Assembly (NCBI GenBank): GCA_963971535.1
Contig: OZ020601.1
Coordinates: 19,557,278-19,621,277 of the forward strand
Source of the DNA: Notolepis coatsorum
Taxonomy: Eukaryota > Chordata > Actinopteri > Aulopiformes > Paralepididae
Length of the DNA stretch: 64,000 nt
Direction: 5' to 3'
Below, one piece after another: positions 16,307-26,799 of this stretch. The position numbers were made by a program, and so were the translations under genes. The stretch's first letter is position 1. Each line of letters opens with the position of its first letter. Under the pieces are notes generated by a model, which saw nothing but the letters and a program-made list of their open reading frames with translations, made no database searches and had not been told where the DNA came from.

Positions 16307-19300
16307 CCGTTTACCTCCACTGCATTGCATCTGTCTTGCGTTGCTGGTAGGGTTAGCTTGCCTAGTGCAGCTTTCAATACACAGTAGCAGGAGTTGGTTG
16401 GGCTTGACGTGCCGAGACAGCTTGTACACAACCCTCAGCCTGTCTGGCCTCACGTGGTATGAGGCTGCAATCCATCACCTGGAAGACAATAGGCGTGGGA
16501 AGAGGACTAACAAGCCAACTCCAAAAGCCCTCCAGGGGGTTGGGCGAGGGGCTAACATCCCCACCCTGTAAAACACTATATTGTTACAGAAACGCCAACA
16601 AGAGAAAAACAAGACATCAACACCTTGGCCCAGGGAAGAGAAGGGTCTTCGATAAGAAGGTCTATGACACCATGTGGTGAAAGCCAGAAGTCTCTGGAAG
16701 CCACACGGCCGATCACCCTTCTTTCGTCCAGGGCTGCCCATATCGGTACGTGGAACGTGAGAACCATGTATGAGATGGGTAAGACATTTCAAGTAGCAGC
16801 AGTGATGAGGAACTATAATCTCACGCTGCTCGGAATAAGTGAGACAAGATGGACACAGTCCGGACAGAAACGACTGGCCTCAGGAGAGTTACTGCTGTAC
16901 TCCGGACACGAAAAGGACAATGCCTCCCACACCCAAGGAGTAGCACTGATGCTATCTAAAACAGCACAGACGGCGCTCATAGGATGGGAAGCCCATGGTC
17001 CAAGGATCATCACCGCATCCTTTCGAACCAAGAAGAAGAGGATCAATATGAACATCATACAGTGCTACGCTCCTACCAATGACAGCGAGGAAGCAGACAA
17101 AGACCAGTTCTACAACAGACTGCAGTCCATTATAGAAAAGCACCCAGAGAGAGACATCACAATCCTGATGGGAGACCTTAATGCCAAGATCGGAAGTGAC
17201 AACAGGGGGTACGAAGATATAATGGGAAGACACGGATTGGGGGCCATGAATGAAAATGGGGAGAGGCTGGCGGACCTGTGCGCTATGAACAACTTGGTCA
17301 TTGGCGGCAGTGTTTTTCCCCATAAGAACATCCACAAGGCCACTTGGGTATCGCCAGACCACATAACCGAGAACCAGATTGACCATGTCTGTATCAGCAA
17401 GAAATTCAGGAGGTCCATGCAGGATATAAGAGTAAAGAGAGGAGCAGATGTGGCTTCAGACCACCACCTTGTCGTAGCCAGCCTGAAGCTGAAGCTGAGA
17501 AAGAACTGGATGTCGGCACATACAACACGACACAGGTACAATACAGCTTCCTTGAGAGACGCCAGTAAGCTGGAAGAGTTCAGAGTAACACTCAGCAACA
17601 AGTTCCAAGTTTTACAGGAGCTGTTGGAAGAGGACGAGTGCACCCTGGAGAACAGTTGGAAGGAGATAAAAGAGGCAGTAACGTCTACCTGCCAGGAAGT
17701 TCTTGGCCCCAAGAAGCACCAGCACAAGGAGTGGATCTCAGGGGACAGTCTGCGAAAGATCCAAGAGAGGAGGGAGAAGAAGGCGGCAGTGAACAACAGC
17801 CGGACAAGAGCAGAGAAGGCCAAGGCACAAGAAAGGTATGCAGAAGGAAACAAGCTAGTAAAGAAGAGCATCAGAGCAGACAAGCGAAGGTATATGGATG
17901 ACCTGGCAACAGAGGCAGAGCAAGCAGCAAGAGAGGGGAATATGAGAGAACTGTACAACATCACCAAGAAGCTGGCAGGAAAGTACAGCAAACCAGAACG
18001 ACCTGTGAAGGACAAAGAGGGAAGACCGATAACAACGGGAGAGGAGCAACAAAAGAACAGATGGATGGAGTATTTTGAAGAACTTCTAAACCGGCCAGCA
18101 CCACAGAACCCACCAGACATCGCACAGGCTGACACAGACCTACCCATAGCCTGCAACGCACCAACCAGGGAAGAAATTAGGAAGGCTATCAAGCAGCTGA
18201 GGAACGGAAAGGCTGCAGGACCAGACAACATCCCTGCGGAGGCACTGAAGTCAGATATAGAAACCACGGTGAAGATGCTCCACCCACTCTTCATGAAGAT
18301 ATGGGAGGAAGAAGACGTGCCAGGAGATTGGAAAGAGGGCTATCTCATCAAGATCCCAAAGAAAGGCGACCTTAGCAATTGCGCAAATTACAGAGGGATC
18401 ACACTGCTATCAGTGCCAGGGAAAGTTTTTAACAGAGTAATCTTGAACAGGATGAAGGACCTCATCGATGGACAACTCCGCGATGAGCAAGCTGGTTTCC
18501 GCAAGGACCGATCCTGCACAGACCAAATTGCAGTGCTGCGCATCATCGTGGAGCAGTCGATAGAGTGGAACTCGCCCCTGTACATAAATTTTGTGGACTA
18601 TGAGAAAGCCTTTGACAGCCTAGACAGAGAGACCCTTTGGAAGCTTCTCCGACATTACGGGGTGCCGACCAAGATTGTTTCCATCATCAGGAACTCCTAT
18701 GAGGGACTGACATGCAAGGTGGTCCACGGAGGGCAGCTCACAGAGGCATTCCAAATGAAGACCGGGGTCAGACAAGGTTGTCTGCTCTCGCCCTTCCTCT
18801 TCCTGCTGGCCATTGACTGGATAATGAAGACCTCCACAGCACAGAGAAGGTACGGGATTCAGTGGACACCTTGGACGCAACTTGACGACTTGGACTATGC
18901 TGACGATTTGGCACTACTGTCGCACACCCAACAACAGATGCAGGAGAAGACCAACAACGTGGCATCCACTTCCGCGCAAGTGGGACTCAACATCCACAAA
19001 GGCAAGACTAAGATCCTCAAGACCAATGCAGCAAACAACACCAACACAATCATGCTGGATGGCGAGGCTTTGGAAGAAGTTGAAGCCTTTACCTACCTTG
19101 GCAGTGTTATTGACAAGCAGGGCGGCACAGATGCTGACATTAGAGCACGAATAAGGAAAGCACGTACAGCATTCGTGCAATTACGGAACATCTGGAGCTC
19201 AAAAGAACTGACTTCCAACACCAAAGTCAGATTCTTTAACACCAACGTCAAGGCAGTCCTATTATATGGAGCAGAGATGTGGAGAACTACAGCTGCAACC

Positions 19301-19690
19301 ATCAGGAAAGTGCAGGTCTTCATTAACAGCTGCCTGCGGAAGATCATCAACATCCGATGGCCAGACACCATCAGCAACTGCGAACTCTGGCAGAGAACAA
19401 ACCAGCTGCCAGCAGAAGAAGAAATTAAGAAACGCAGATGGCGCTGGATAGGCCACACCCTGCGAAAGCCCGCAAGTACCATCACCAGACAAGCCCTAAC
19501 ATGGAACCCGCAGGGCAAGCGGAAAAGGGGCCGCCCGAGAAACACCTGGCGCAGAGACCTGGAGGCAGACACCAAGACCATGAAGATGACCTGGAACCAA
19601 CTGGAGAGAACAGCTCAAGACAGAGATGCTTGGAGATCACTTGTTGACGGCCTATGCCCCAGAAGGGGTAGCAGGCGTAAGTAAGTAAAT
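16307..19690 (+). mobile_element. APE-type LINE (RTE/CR1-like), near full length
   Basis: One intact protein frame preceded by about 300 bases of probable 5' UTR and followed directly by a (TAAG)n 3' tail. The 5' boundary is set where homology to LINE copy C stops, so it is approximate. A 5'-truncated relative with a much longer (TAAG)n tail is at 44893-45627. The protein resembles genes often labelled 'craniofacial development protein 2-like', an RTE-type LINE product. The clade is not certain from sequence alone. Confidence 0.8.
16625..19684 (+). CDS. LINE endonuclease-reverse transcriptase, intact frame
   Basis: This 1019-codon frame makes the enzyme for target-primed retrotransposition. 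The N-terminal APE endonuclease has GTWNVRTM (Asn44), ISETRW (Glu73), GDLNAKIG (Asp184, Asn186) and SDHH (278-281). The reverse transcriptase follows at about 500-830: [45 protein letters not shown] and the catalytic YADD at 758-761. The basic C-terminus ([40 protein letters not shown]) is the usual tail of RTE-like proteins. No RNase H or zinc-knuckle gag-like protein is visible. The first Met may not be the true start. All catalytic boxes are present, so the copy may be young and possibly active. Confidence 0.88.
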   Translation: MAQGREGSSIRRSMTPCGESQKSLEATRPITLLSSRAAHIGTWNVRTMYEMGKTFQVAAVMRNYNLTLLGISETRWTQSGQKRLASGELLLYSGHEKDNASHTQGVALMLSKTAQTALIGWEAHGPRIITASFRTKKKRINMNIIQCYAPTNDSEEADKDQFYNRLQSIIEKHPERDITILMGDLNAKIGSDNRGYEDIMGRHGLGAMNENGERLADLCAMNNLVIGGSVFPHKNIHKATWVSPDHITENQIDHVCISKKFRRSMQDIRVKRGADVASDHHLVVASLKLKLRKNWMSAHTTRHRYNTASLRDASKLEEFRVTLSNKFQVLQELLEEDECTLENSWKEIKEAVTSTCQEVLGPKKHQHKEWISGDSLRKIQERREKKAAVNNSRTRAEKAKAQERYAEGNKLVKKSIRADKRRYMDDLATEAEQAAREGNMRELYNITKKLAGKYSKPERPVKDKEGRPITTGEEQQKNRWMEYFEELLNRPAPQNPPDIAQADTDLPIACNAPTREEIRKAIKQLRNGKAAGPDNIPAEALKSDIETTVKMLHPLFMKIWEEEDVPGDWKEGYLIKIPKKGDLSNCANYRGITLLSVPGKVFNRVILNRMKDLIDGQLRDEQAGFRKDRSCTDQIAVLRIIVEQSIEWNSPLYINFVDYEKAFDSLDRETLWKLLRHYGVPTKIVSIIRNSYEGLTCKVVHGGQLTEAFQMKTGVRQGCLLSPFLFLLAIDWIMKTSTAQRRYGIQWTPWTQLDDLDYADDLALLSHTQQQMQEKTNNVASTSAQVGLNIHKGKTKILKTNAANNTNTIMLDGEALEEVEAFTYLGSVIDKQGGTDADIRARIRKARTAFVQLRNIWSSKELTSNTKVRFFNTNVKAVLLYGAEMWRTTAATIRKVQVFINSCLRKIINIRWPDTISNCELWQRTNQLPAEEEIKKRRWRWIGHTLRKPASTITRQALTWNPQGKRKRGRPRNTWRRDLEADTKTMKMTWNQLERTAQDRDAWRSLVDGLCPRRGSRRK

Positions 19691-20389
19691 TGCATATGTA
19701 ACATTTAACCTAATAAACCATTTCTAGGGCATATCTTTAATGGAATGATTTATATATATCCAGAATTAAAACAGTGTATTCATTTTAACTATAGTTCAAT
19801 ACTAAACATTCTATATGAGATAAAACTGTACCTGTATTTAACAGACTGAAACTTACATTTTATATATAAACATTGAAAAGAGAAATAGAAAAGGCATGTT
19901 CTATTATCTTTATAAACAGTTGAAATTATAAAGGCATTCAAATATCCCTTTTTACTTAACAAGTCAGATTAATGTGATATAGTTGTGAAAAATAATGTTA
20001 TGATTCTTGATTCTAATGATCTATATAGATGTTTCTTGGTTTCTTTATAGAGTTTTTAATCCAATCAAAGCCAATCAAATATCATGCTTTTTCATTCCAA
20101 TTTGAAGCATGTCCTGTTTATTAATGATCCTTACTCCTGTCTTATAATTTCAGAGCCAGTATCTGGTCTCTGCTCTTCAGGCAGCTGTCTCTGCTGTAAT
20201 CTGGTCACGCTGAGGTATGACTTTTGGTCTTTGTATTGGCTCTGATTACATTACCATCTCCATTGTCTTTGTTACCCTGAGTATACAGTCAAGAAGACAT
20301 TCCCACGCTAAGAGTGAAACTGCCCTTAAGCGCTAATATTCATCAAACAAAGTTACATTTTATGTAAGAAGTCAATTTACTACAGGAGT
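19691..20389. other. AT-rich non-coding stretch
   Basis: No frame, tandem repeat or element end that I can support. Confidence 0.6.
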
Positions 20390-20876
20390 TCCACAAATCA
20401 TGTGCAACCCAGATTCGGCACAAACAAGGGACTAAACACATTTCGCAATAATGCCACAACAATGTGGAACGCCCTACCCACAGCCGTAAAAAGATGTGAA
20501 TCCCTACCCATATTCAAAAACGCTCTTAAAGAGCACCTACGGGAGGCTGCAATTCGAAACTAAGTCCCCATCATATGTATATATTCTCTGTTAGCATCTA
20601 TGGGTAACATTACTGTATTTGCATATCGTATATGTCACAAATGTAACAGTACTATATACCTGTATGTCATGTTTGTCCCTATGCCATAAATGTCATGATG
20701 TCATGTATGTTGTGTATGTCATAAATGTCACTATGAATTGAAAATGGGGGACCCTGATGTAAACAAGACAAACGTCTTTCTCTCTGCATCCCCTTAACAA
20801 TTGTGTGTATTGAGCCGTACTGTATTGTACCCTTTCTGCAATCTGTTAAATAAAGTTTTCATTCATTCATTCATTC
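20390..20876 (+). mobile_element. L2/CR1-like LINE 3' end, copy D, (ATTC)n tail
   Basis: Plus strand: remnants of NTFRNNATTMWNALPTAVKR, then a 3' UTR containing GAAAATGGGGGACCCTGATG and AAACAAGACAAACG, then TTAAATAAAGTTTTC followed by four ATTC units. It is the best-preserved 3' end of this family in the window. Confidence 0.8.
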
Positions 20877-21494
20877 ACTCAACACAGGAAGATTTATTTT
20901 TTACCTAATTAATCTAGATGACACATCTCTGTAGCCTGGCCCAGAGCCTTATAATAATATTTTTAGAAGGCTTTGGCCTGGCCCTACTAGTAGACTTCTC
21001 AACGCTGCTGTATTGAGCAGTGTGCTGGTGGAAACTACCTAGATGTGTCTGTCGGCTCGTTCACTCCAGTCTACTATCGTCTGACATATTCACATTAGAG
21101 TTTTATTAGTTCATTTATATTTACTTTAGGCTTCTTGAGTAGGTATATTTTGATTTCAGGGGAGGGAAATTGGCGACTTGTGCCATCTGCTGGTTGCGTT
21201 CATAAAAATGAATGACCATTCATTTTCCCATCGGTGAATTATTGATAGAGTATTTATTTTGAGGATGCCAGGAGTTTTGATAAAGGAATACTGAAATATG
21301 AAATACTGATGTAACAACTAACAAGTAACAAGTAAGCGACTTTTAGTTTTAATGCGTTGGTACATTTAACAGGCTGTGTGAGCTGCAACAATTAATTTTT
21401 TTTTGACTCAACTCAAAATACAGGACGGTTTCTGATCCAATATTTACAAACACTTCACACATAAACAAAGCTTATAAAGGTTCATTTCAAGCAG
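20877..21494. other. Non-coding stretch between LINE and LTR element
   Basis: No gene or clear element end. AT-rich. Confidence 0.6.
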
Positions 21495-21499
21495 TCATA

Positions 21500-21618
21500 T
21501 GTTTCAGTATATCTTTTATTAAACTGAGGTTACAGCAGTGCGCATGTCAACACATCACATCCGGTCAAGCACCACTAGGTGTCCCTCTAACACAGGCTAT
21601 AAACATATGCCTGTAACA
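21500..21618 (-). repeat. 3' LTR of the Ty3/Gypsy element
   Basis: 119 bp, TG...CA ends on the + strand, same sequence as the copy at 25985. Unusually short for a Gypsy LTR. Confidence 0.9.
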
Positions 21619-21819
21619 TCTCCTTTCCTTTAGCTGTTTGCAAATAATGATATGCTTGCATCTTGTTTATCAATCACAACTTCAAATGACATTCTAACAT
21701 AACATTGCCCAACTGTTTCCTTTTTTTCTCTTTTTTTTTTTTCAAAGTCCAGTCATCATAATAACATTACTTCGATGACATTCTAACATAACATTGCCCA
21801 ACTTTACTCTCAAAAAAAA

Positions 21820-24800
21820 TTACAAGTCCAGTCGTTGTGGTGGCCGTGACAGGCGGCCACTCCGTGAGTAGACACCATGGCCTGCCGTGTCAGTACCCCT
21901 TGTCGTCACGCCCGTCACCGGTGTCCTCGGTGCGTGTGGCGTGCAGGGATGTTCCTCGCCACCTACCTCCCCTTGACTTGGGACAATCTGCGTCCCGGCA
22001 GAGGCTGTCACTCCAGTGACATGAGCTTGGTCAGGACTGCTTTGCTCCGGCCGTAGTATGTCCGACTGTTGTGCTTGGGCTGAGCGCTCCGCAACACGCA
22101 GATCCACTCGGTTGCGTCTGTAGTGTGTGCCGTCCACATCCACCACAAATGAGCGAGGAGCGACCCTCTGGAGGCATTGGCCCAGGCGCCACCTCCCTGT
22201 GCGATCACCGGGCAGAGGCTTCATCCTTATGTGATCTCCAACATTAAGCTCTGGAAGGTCCCTGGCAGCCGTGTCGTAGAATGATTTTGCGATCCGCCTT
22301 TTCCACCGCAGCTTCTCTGCTACTCCGTCCACCACCCGTGGTAGAAGCAGGCTGTCTGTGACCGGCAGTGAAGTCTTGAGCCTGCGTGCCATTAAGCGCT
22401 GGGCCGGGCTGCTGTCCATCCCCTCGGTGGGTGTGTTACGCCAGTGAAGGATGGCCAACCATGTATCCGTGCCATCCAATTTTGCCCGCTTACAGAGTGA
22501 TTTGACAATCTTAACGGCCGACTCCGCCTTGCCGTTGGATTGAGGATGTCGGGGTGAAGACGTGACATGGGAAAACCCCCAGGTCGCTGCAAACCTCCTG
22601 AACCGCTCGCACGCAAACTGTGGGCCATTATCTGAGATCACCCTGTCTGGCTGTCCATAACGTGCAAACTGAGCTTTGCATCGTGTGATGAGTGTGTCAG
22701 CAGACAGATCCGGCAGATGATCGATTTCCCAGAAGTCTGAGTATTGATCTACAATGATAAGATAGTCCTTTCCCGCATATGAGAAAACGTCCATGCTTAC
22801 TGCTTGCCACGGGCGTGCTGGTATGTCATGCGACATCATAGATTCCTTCTGCTGGACTTGTGCATACTCGTTGCATGCGGAGCAGTTTGCCACAAAGTCC
22901 TTTATTTCCGCTCTCATGTTTGGCCAGAAAAGGGTATCCCTGGCACGCCTGTAACATGCCTCCCCACCAATGTGGCTAGTGTGTATGCGTTTGAGCAGTT
23001 CAGACCTCATGGCTTTTGGTATAATGACACACTGTCCCCTGTATAACACTCCATCTTGAACACTCAGCTCGTCTCTGAAGGGCCAGTATTCCCGCACTGC
23101 CAGTGGGGTGTCCTCTTTAAAGTCTGGCCAGCCACTGAGAATCACAGACGCCAGCTCCTGGAGCACATCATCTGTCTCTGTGTGCTGCACAATCTGGCCA
23201 AATCTAAAAGCCGTAACATTCAGGTGCTGCGCCTGGTCCAGTTGTGAATACTCTGCCTGGGTGCTGTCCACAGCGCACACAGCATGCTGCACGTACGGGG
23301 TGTCAGACCCATGGCACGGCAGGGTGGCCCTGCTCAGGGTGTCGCTGACATACATCTCGGGGCCAGGCTTGTAGACCACATCAAGATTATAGTTCTGCAG
23401 CTGCAGCAACATACCCTGGAGACGTTTCGGTGCACTCAGGAGGGGCTTCTTGAATATTGTGATCAGCGGCTTATGGTCAGTCTCTGCGGTGATAGTGTTC
23501 CTGCCATATAGGTACTGGTGGAATCTCTGGCAGGCGAAGACTATGCTCAGACACTCTTTCTCGATCTGAGCGTAGTTTTGCTCTGTCTGCGTCAGTGCCC
23601 TCGAGGCGAAAGCCACGGGCTGTCCCCCTTGCAACAAACAGCCCCCCAGCCCGGTCATGCTGGCGTCGCTCTGGATCGTAACAGGCTTTGTGATGTCATA
23701 ATATTTGAGTACAGGTGTGCTGGTGACCATTCGCTTCACTTCACGCACCGCATCTTCGTGTTTTGGCAACCAATGCCACATGACGTCTTTATCCAAGAGC
23801 CTGCGGAGCGGCTCACAGACCTCAGAGAGTTTTGGCAGAAACCTTGCTAGATACGTCACAAATCCAATAAAGCGCTGTACCGCTTTCACGTCTGTGGGCA
23901 TCGGCATTTCCAGCACGGCACGTGTTTTCTCTGGGTCAATTTTCAGTCCCTCTGCAGACAGTATGTGGCCGTGGAAGTGTACGGCCTTGAGTTTGAATTG
24001 CAGCTTGCGCTCACTCAGCCTGAGTCCCACTGCTCTGCATCGTTCCATGAGAGCACTCAAGTTTTTGTCGTGGTCCAGTTCGGCTTCGGCATCCGTATCG
24101 CCACATCCGACCACCAGGATGTCATCAGCGATCGGTTCGATACCGGCCAAGCCCGTTAGCAGCTCATGTTGTTTGCGCTGATATATCTCAGGCGCAACAG
24201 AGACTCCGAAAGGGAGCTTGAGCCATCTCATCCGACCCCACGGCGTCCAAAAGGTCGTCAGACGGCTGCTCTCGTCGTCAAGTTTGCACTGTAAAAAGGC
24301 ATCGCGAGCATCCGCCAGTGTGAAGAGGCGGGCCTTTGGTAACTTGTACAACACATCTTCCAGTGTAGGCATATGGTAGTGAGACCTCCGCAGCGCTTGG
24401 TTGAGAGGCTTCGGGTCGATACAAATCCTTATTTTATCTGGCTTTGCCACCGTCACCATGTTACTTATCCATGGTGTGGGCTCAGTCACAGGCGTGATGT
24501 TGCCGACCCTGACATGTCTGTCAAGTTCCTCCTTGACTCTCTCCTTCAGAGCCACTGGGACATTCCTTGGTGCGCACTGCACCGGCACCACTTCAGGATC
24601 CAGCTCAAAGTGTATCACTCCCGGGACCGACTCGATTGGGTCATTAAAAACATCATGATAGTCTCTCAGCAGCTGCACTTTTGTGAGGGGCATAGGTGGA
24701 CTTATATCAACTTTATTAAGTTCATCCGGAACCGTGAAGCTCACGAGGCCCAGACGTTCGCACGTGCTCCCCCCGAGAAGAGGCTTCTGCTCGGTGTCGA

Positions 24801-24960
24801 CTACCTCAAATGTGAGATTGTGCTTTTCTCCACGGATGACACATTCAGTGTGAAATTTTCCCAGTGATGGCATGATTTCCCCAGAGTATAGTTTCAACCT
24901 GGCCGTGCTCTGGTGTAGCGCCGCTCTGGGTGACAGCTTCTCTTTAATCCTGCGGCCCAT
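21820..24960 (-). CDS. LTR-element pol: reverse transcriptase, RNase H, integrase
   Basis: 1046-codon frame of the fossil. In order it shows the end of the protease region, a Ty3-type reverse transcriptase with an ADDILVVG catalytic box, RNase H (TIQSDASMTGLGG) and integrase with an HHCC zinc region, a DDE-type core and a basic C-terminal part. The frame meets the gag frame by a short overlap, a layout the family is known to read through by frameshifting. Cytoplasmic particle and nuclear integration roles are known for the family, not shown here. Confidence 0.85.
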   Translation of the reverse strand: MGRRIKEKLSPRAALHQSTARLKLYSGEIMPSLGKFHTECVIRGEKHNLTFEVVDTEQKPLLGGSTCERLGLVSFTVPDELNKVDISPPMPLTKVQLLRDYHDVFNDPIESVPGVIHFELDPEVVPVQCAPRNVPVALKERVKEELDRHVRVGNITPVTEPTPWISNMVTVAKPDKIRICIDPKPLNQALRRSHYHMPTLEDVLYKLPKARLFTLADARDAFLQCKLDDESSRLTTFWTPWGRMRWLKLPFGVSVAPEIYQRKQHELLTGLAGIEPIADDILVVGCGDTDAEAELDHDKNLSALMERCRAVGLRLSERKLQFKLKAVHFHGHILSAEGLKIDPEKTRAVLEMPMPTDVKAVQRFIGFVTYLARFLPKLSEVCEPLRRLLDKDVMWHWLPKHEDAVREVKRMVTSTPVLKYYDITKPVTIQSDASMTGLGGCLLQGGQPVAFASRALTQTEQNYAQIEKECLSIVFACQRFHQYLYGRNTITAETDHKPLITIFKKPLLSAPKRLQGMLLQLQNYNLDVVYKPGPEMYVSDTLSRATLPCHGSDTPYVQHAVCAVDSTQAEYSQLDQAQHLNVTAFRFGQIVQHTETDDVLQELASVILSGWPDFKEDTPLAVREYWPFRDELSVQDGVLYRGQCVIIPKAMRSELLKRIHTSHIGGEACYRRARDTLFWPNMRAEIKDFVANCSACNEYAQVQQKESMMSHDIPARPWQAVSMDVFSYAGKDYLIIVDQYSDFWEIDHLPDLSADTLITRCKAQFARYGQPDRVISDNGPQFACERFRRFAATWGFSHVTSSPRHPQSNGKAESAVKIVKSLCKRAKLDGTDTWLAILHWRNTPTEGMDSSPAQRLMARRLKTSLPVTDSLLLPRVVDGVAEKLRWKRRIAKSFYDTAARDLPELNVGDHIRMKPLPGDRTGRWRLGQCLQRVAPRSFVVDVDGTHYRRNRVDLRVAERSAQAQQSDILRPEQSSPDQAHVTGVTASAGTQIVPSQGEVGGEEHPCTPHAPRTPVTGVTTRGTDTAGHGVYSRSGRLSRPPQRLDL

Positions 24961-25927
24961 GACATTGCAGGTAGAGCCTGTGTCCAGCTGGCACTGCTGC
25001 TTTTTTTTTATTTAGGCTTAGATTCACAAACCACTTGCGCCCCTGCTGGGCCTTTGCAGTATTTACACATTCAGTGACTTGAAACAGTCTATCATCTGTA
25101 TCTGAGTATTCCCCCTTCTTGTCATCATCTTCAAGCACATTTATCTTTTTTACTCTGTCAGACCTGCTACCAGCCTGGCATACCTTGGCAAAGTGATTTG
25201 CTATGCCACATATCCGGCAGGTTTTACTATAGGCTGGGCACTGCTCTCTGCCCCGTTTGTGGCTCCCCCCACAATATTTACAGCTCCACTGGGGCTCCCT
25301 CTCCGCTGGCGCCGCCCTCCTTTGAAATGCGCGCCTCTCGCTCTGTCTGTCAGCGGCATTCACACTGTCTGTCTGCGCTGGCGGGGCCATCACCCTTATA
25401 TGTCTCTCGGTCAGTTCAGCGAGCCGACAGATTTCAGTCGCCGCTAGTAACGTTAACTCACGTTCCCGCAGTAAGCGCCTCCTGGTGCCTTCATTTGCGA
25501 CACCCAACACGAGCCTGTCCCGAATCAGCTCGTCCTTCAGTGCGCGGTATTCACATGCTGACGCTCTCTCCTTTAGCCTCGTCAGGAAACAGTCTATTGG
25601 CTCATCAGTCTCCTGTTTGCAACATCCAAACATGTATCTTTCATAGATCACATTCTTCGCAGGCTTGAAATGATCCCTCAATGCGCGCAAAATATCAGCT
25701 GGGTCCTTGCGTTGATCATCCGTCAACGCGAGGCTGTGTGTATAAACATGACGGCACTCACTTCCCATTAGCCGTCTCAGCGTGGCTGCTTGAACTGGCT
25801 TCGGCTTTTCATTCAGACCGGTAGCTAGCAAAAAATCATCAAACTCTGCCCTGAAAACATCCCAGTTCTTAGCCAAATCCCCAGACATGCGCATGCCCTC
25901 GGGCGCTGGGATGCTGTTGCTCGCCAT
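24944..25927 (-). CDS. LTR-element gag-like protein with zinc knuckle
   Basis: 327-codon frame starting shortly after the primer-binding site. The N-terminal part (about 1-180) is the helical retrotransposon gag type (FDDFLLATGL; CFLTRLKERASACEY). Near the C-terminus there are two Cys-rich knuckles, including CRICGIANHFAKVC. It would form the particle that packages element RNA; this is family knowledge. Confidence 0.8.
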   Translation of the reverse strand: MASNSIPAPEGMRMSGDLAKNWDVFRAEFDDFLLATGLNEKPKPVQAATLRRLMGSECRHVYTHSLALTDDQRKDPADILRALRDHFKPAKNVIYERYMFGCCKQETDEPIDCFLTRLKERASACEYRALKDELIRDRLVLGVANEGTRRRLLRERELTLLAATEICRLAELTERHIRVMAPPAQTDSVNAADRQSERRAFQRRAAPAEREPQWSCKYCGGSHKRGREQCPAYSKTCRICGIANHFAKVCQAGSRSDRVKKINVLEDDDKKGEYSDTDDRLFQVTECVNTAKAQQGRKWFVNLSLNKKKAAVPAGHRLYLQCHGPQD

Positions 25928-25984
25928 GGCGTGGTTTTATTCCTTATACGTTTATTTCTTTCGGAGACCCCGCTTCTGACACCA

Positions 25985-26103
25985 TGTTTCAGTATATCTT
26001 TTATTAAACTGAGGTTACAGCAGTGCGCATGTCAACACATCACATCCGGTCAAGCACCACTAGGTGTCCCTCTAACACAGGCTATAAACATATGCCTGTA
26101 ACA
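25985..26103 (-). repeat. 5' LTR of the Ty3/Gypsy element
   Basis: 119 bp, followed on the + strand by the duplicated TCATA. The primer-binding site lies immediately inside it. Confidence 0.9.
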
Positions 26104-26108
26104 TCATA

Positions 26109-26268
26109 TTCAGCCCTTGTATCAGGAGCTCAAACACATTTTAGAATAATAGACAACAACTAAATAAATCCAACGGTCATATGTTCGGTGGTGGTGGGGT
26201 TACCCAGAGCCTTCTAAAAGATTATATTATTATTATATTATATTATTACCCTTTTGTTTACATTTGGA
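26109..26268. other. Short non-coding spacer
   Basis: AT-rich DNA between the LTR fossil and the next TIR element. Nothing recognised. Confidence 0.6.
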
Positions 26269-26406
26269 TGGCGGACTGCGTGTACCTGTTCCGCAACAGT
26301 AAGTGACTTTCGGGGTAGGCCTGATTGGCCCCGACAGGCACGTGACGCGGCAAACTCAGGACGCGCAACGAGGCTGCTGAGAGCTGTCGCGCGGAAATAG
26401 GCTGTC

Positions 26407-26665
26407 TATTGCCATTCTCTAACACAAACTCTAACCTTAACCAGCTCCTTAACAGCGCCTAAACTTAACCGTTCTAACCTTAACCAACTCCGAAACAATG
26501 CCTAACCTTAACCTTAACCTTAACCATGATAGAAAGAATATTGCCATTCTCTAAGACAAACTAACCTTAACCAGCTCCTTAACAGCGCCTAAACTTAACC
26601 GTTCTAACCTTAACCAACTCCGAAACAATGCCTAACCTTAACCTTAACCTTAACCATGCCTAACC
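26407..26665. repeat. Direct duplication rich in TAACCTTAACC
   Basis: Two units share TATTGCCATTCTCTAA, CCAGCTCCTTAACAGCGCC and CTCCGAAACAATGCCTAACC. The motif is TTAACC, not the vertebrate telomere TTAGGG. Confidence 0.85.
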
Positions 26666-26717
26666 TTAACCGGCGAAAGAATACACGTTAAAAAAAAAAT
26701 CACGTTAAAAAAAAAAG

Positions 26718-26797
26718 TTTTGATGGGATTCGAACTCACCAACAACGGACCGCAGGATCGCAGGACCGCTGCTCTGCCAGGTGAGCTATAGCACCGA
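26718..26797 (-). pseudogene. tRNA-like segment inside TIR element
   Basis: On the minus strand it reads GGTGCTATAGCTCACCTGGC, AGAGCA and later GTGAGTTCGAATCCC, resembling pol III A and B boxes. Acceptor and anticodon stems do not pair properly, so it is not a working tRNA. It could be a captured tRNA or SINE head. Confidence 0.5.
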
Positions 26798-26799
26798 AT

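Larger units (their letters stand above)
21500..26103 (-). mobile_element. Ty3/Gypsy-type LTR retrotransposon, looks whole, young
   Basis: 4.6 kb on the minus strand, flanked by the 5-bp direct repeat TCATA. The two 119-bp LTRs (TGTTTCAG...GTAACA) read the same, so insertion is recent. Next to the 5' LTR is a primer-binding site like the end of tRNA-Leu (TGGTGTCAGAAGCGGG). Next to the 3' LTR is a purine tract (AAAGGAAAGGAGA). Inside are gag and pol frames in the usual order. The pol resembles the C. elegans K02A2.6-like group often found in fish; the exact clade is inferred. No envelope gene is seen. Confidence 0.9.

Noticed and set aside
17110-18294. 394-codon minus-strand frame opposite the LINE protein
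   Set aside because: Shadow of the intact LINE frame. No domain of its own and codon use fits the antisense of a coding region.
26440-26660. Internal telomere-like TTAACC repeats
   Set aside because: Vertebrate telomere repeat is TTAGGG. These are TTAACC units inside a DNA transposon with clear ends.
26718-26797. Functional tRNA gene
   Set aside because: A and B box likeness only. Acceptor and anticodon stems do not pair.
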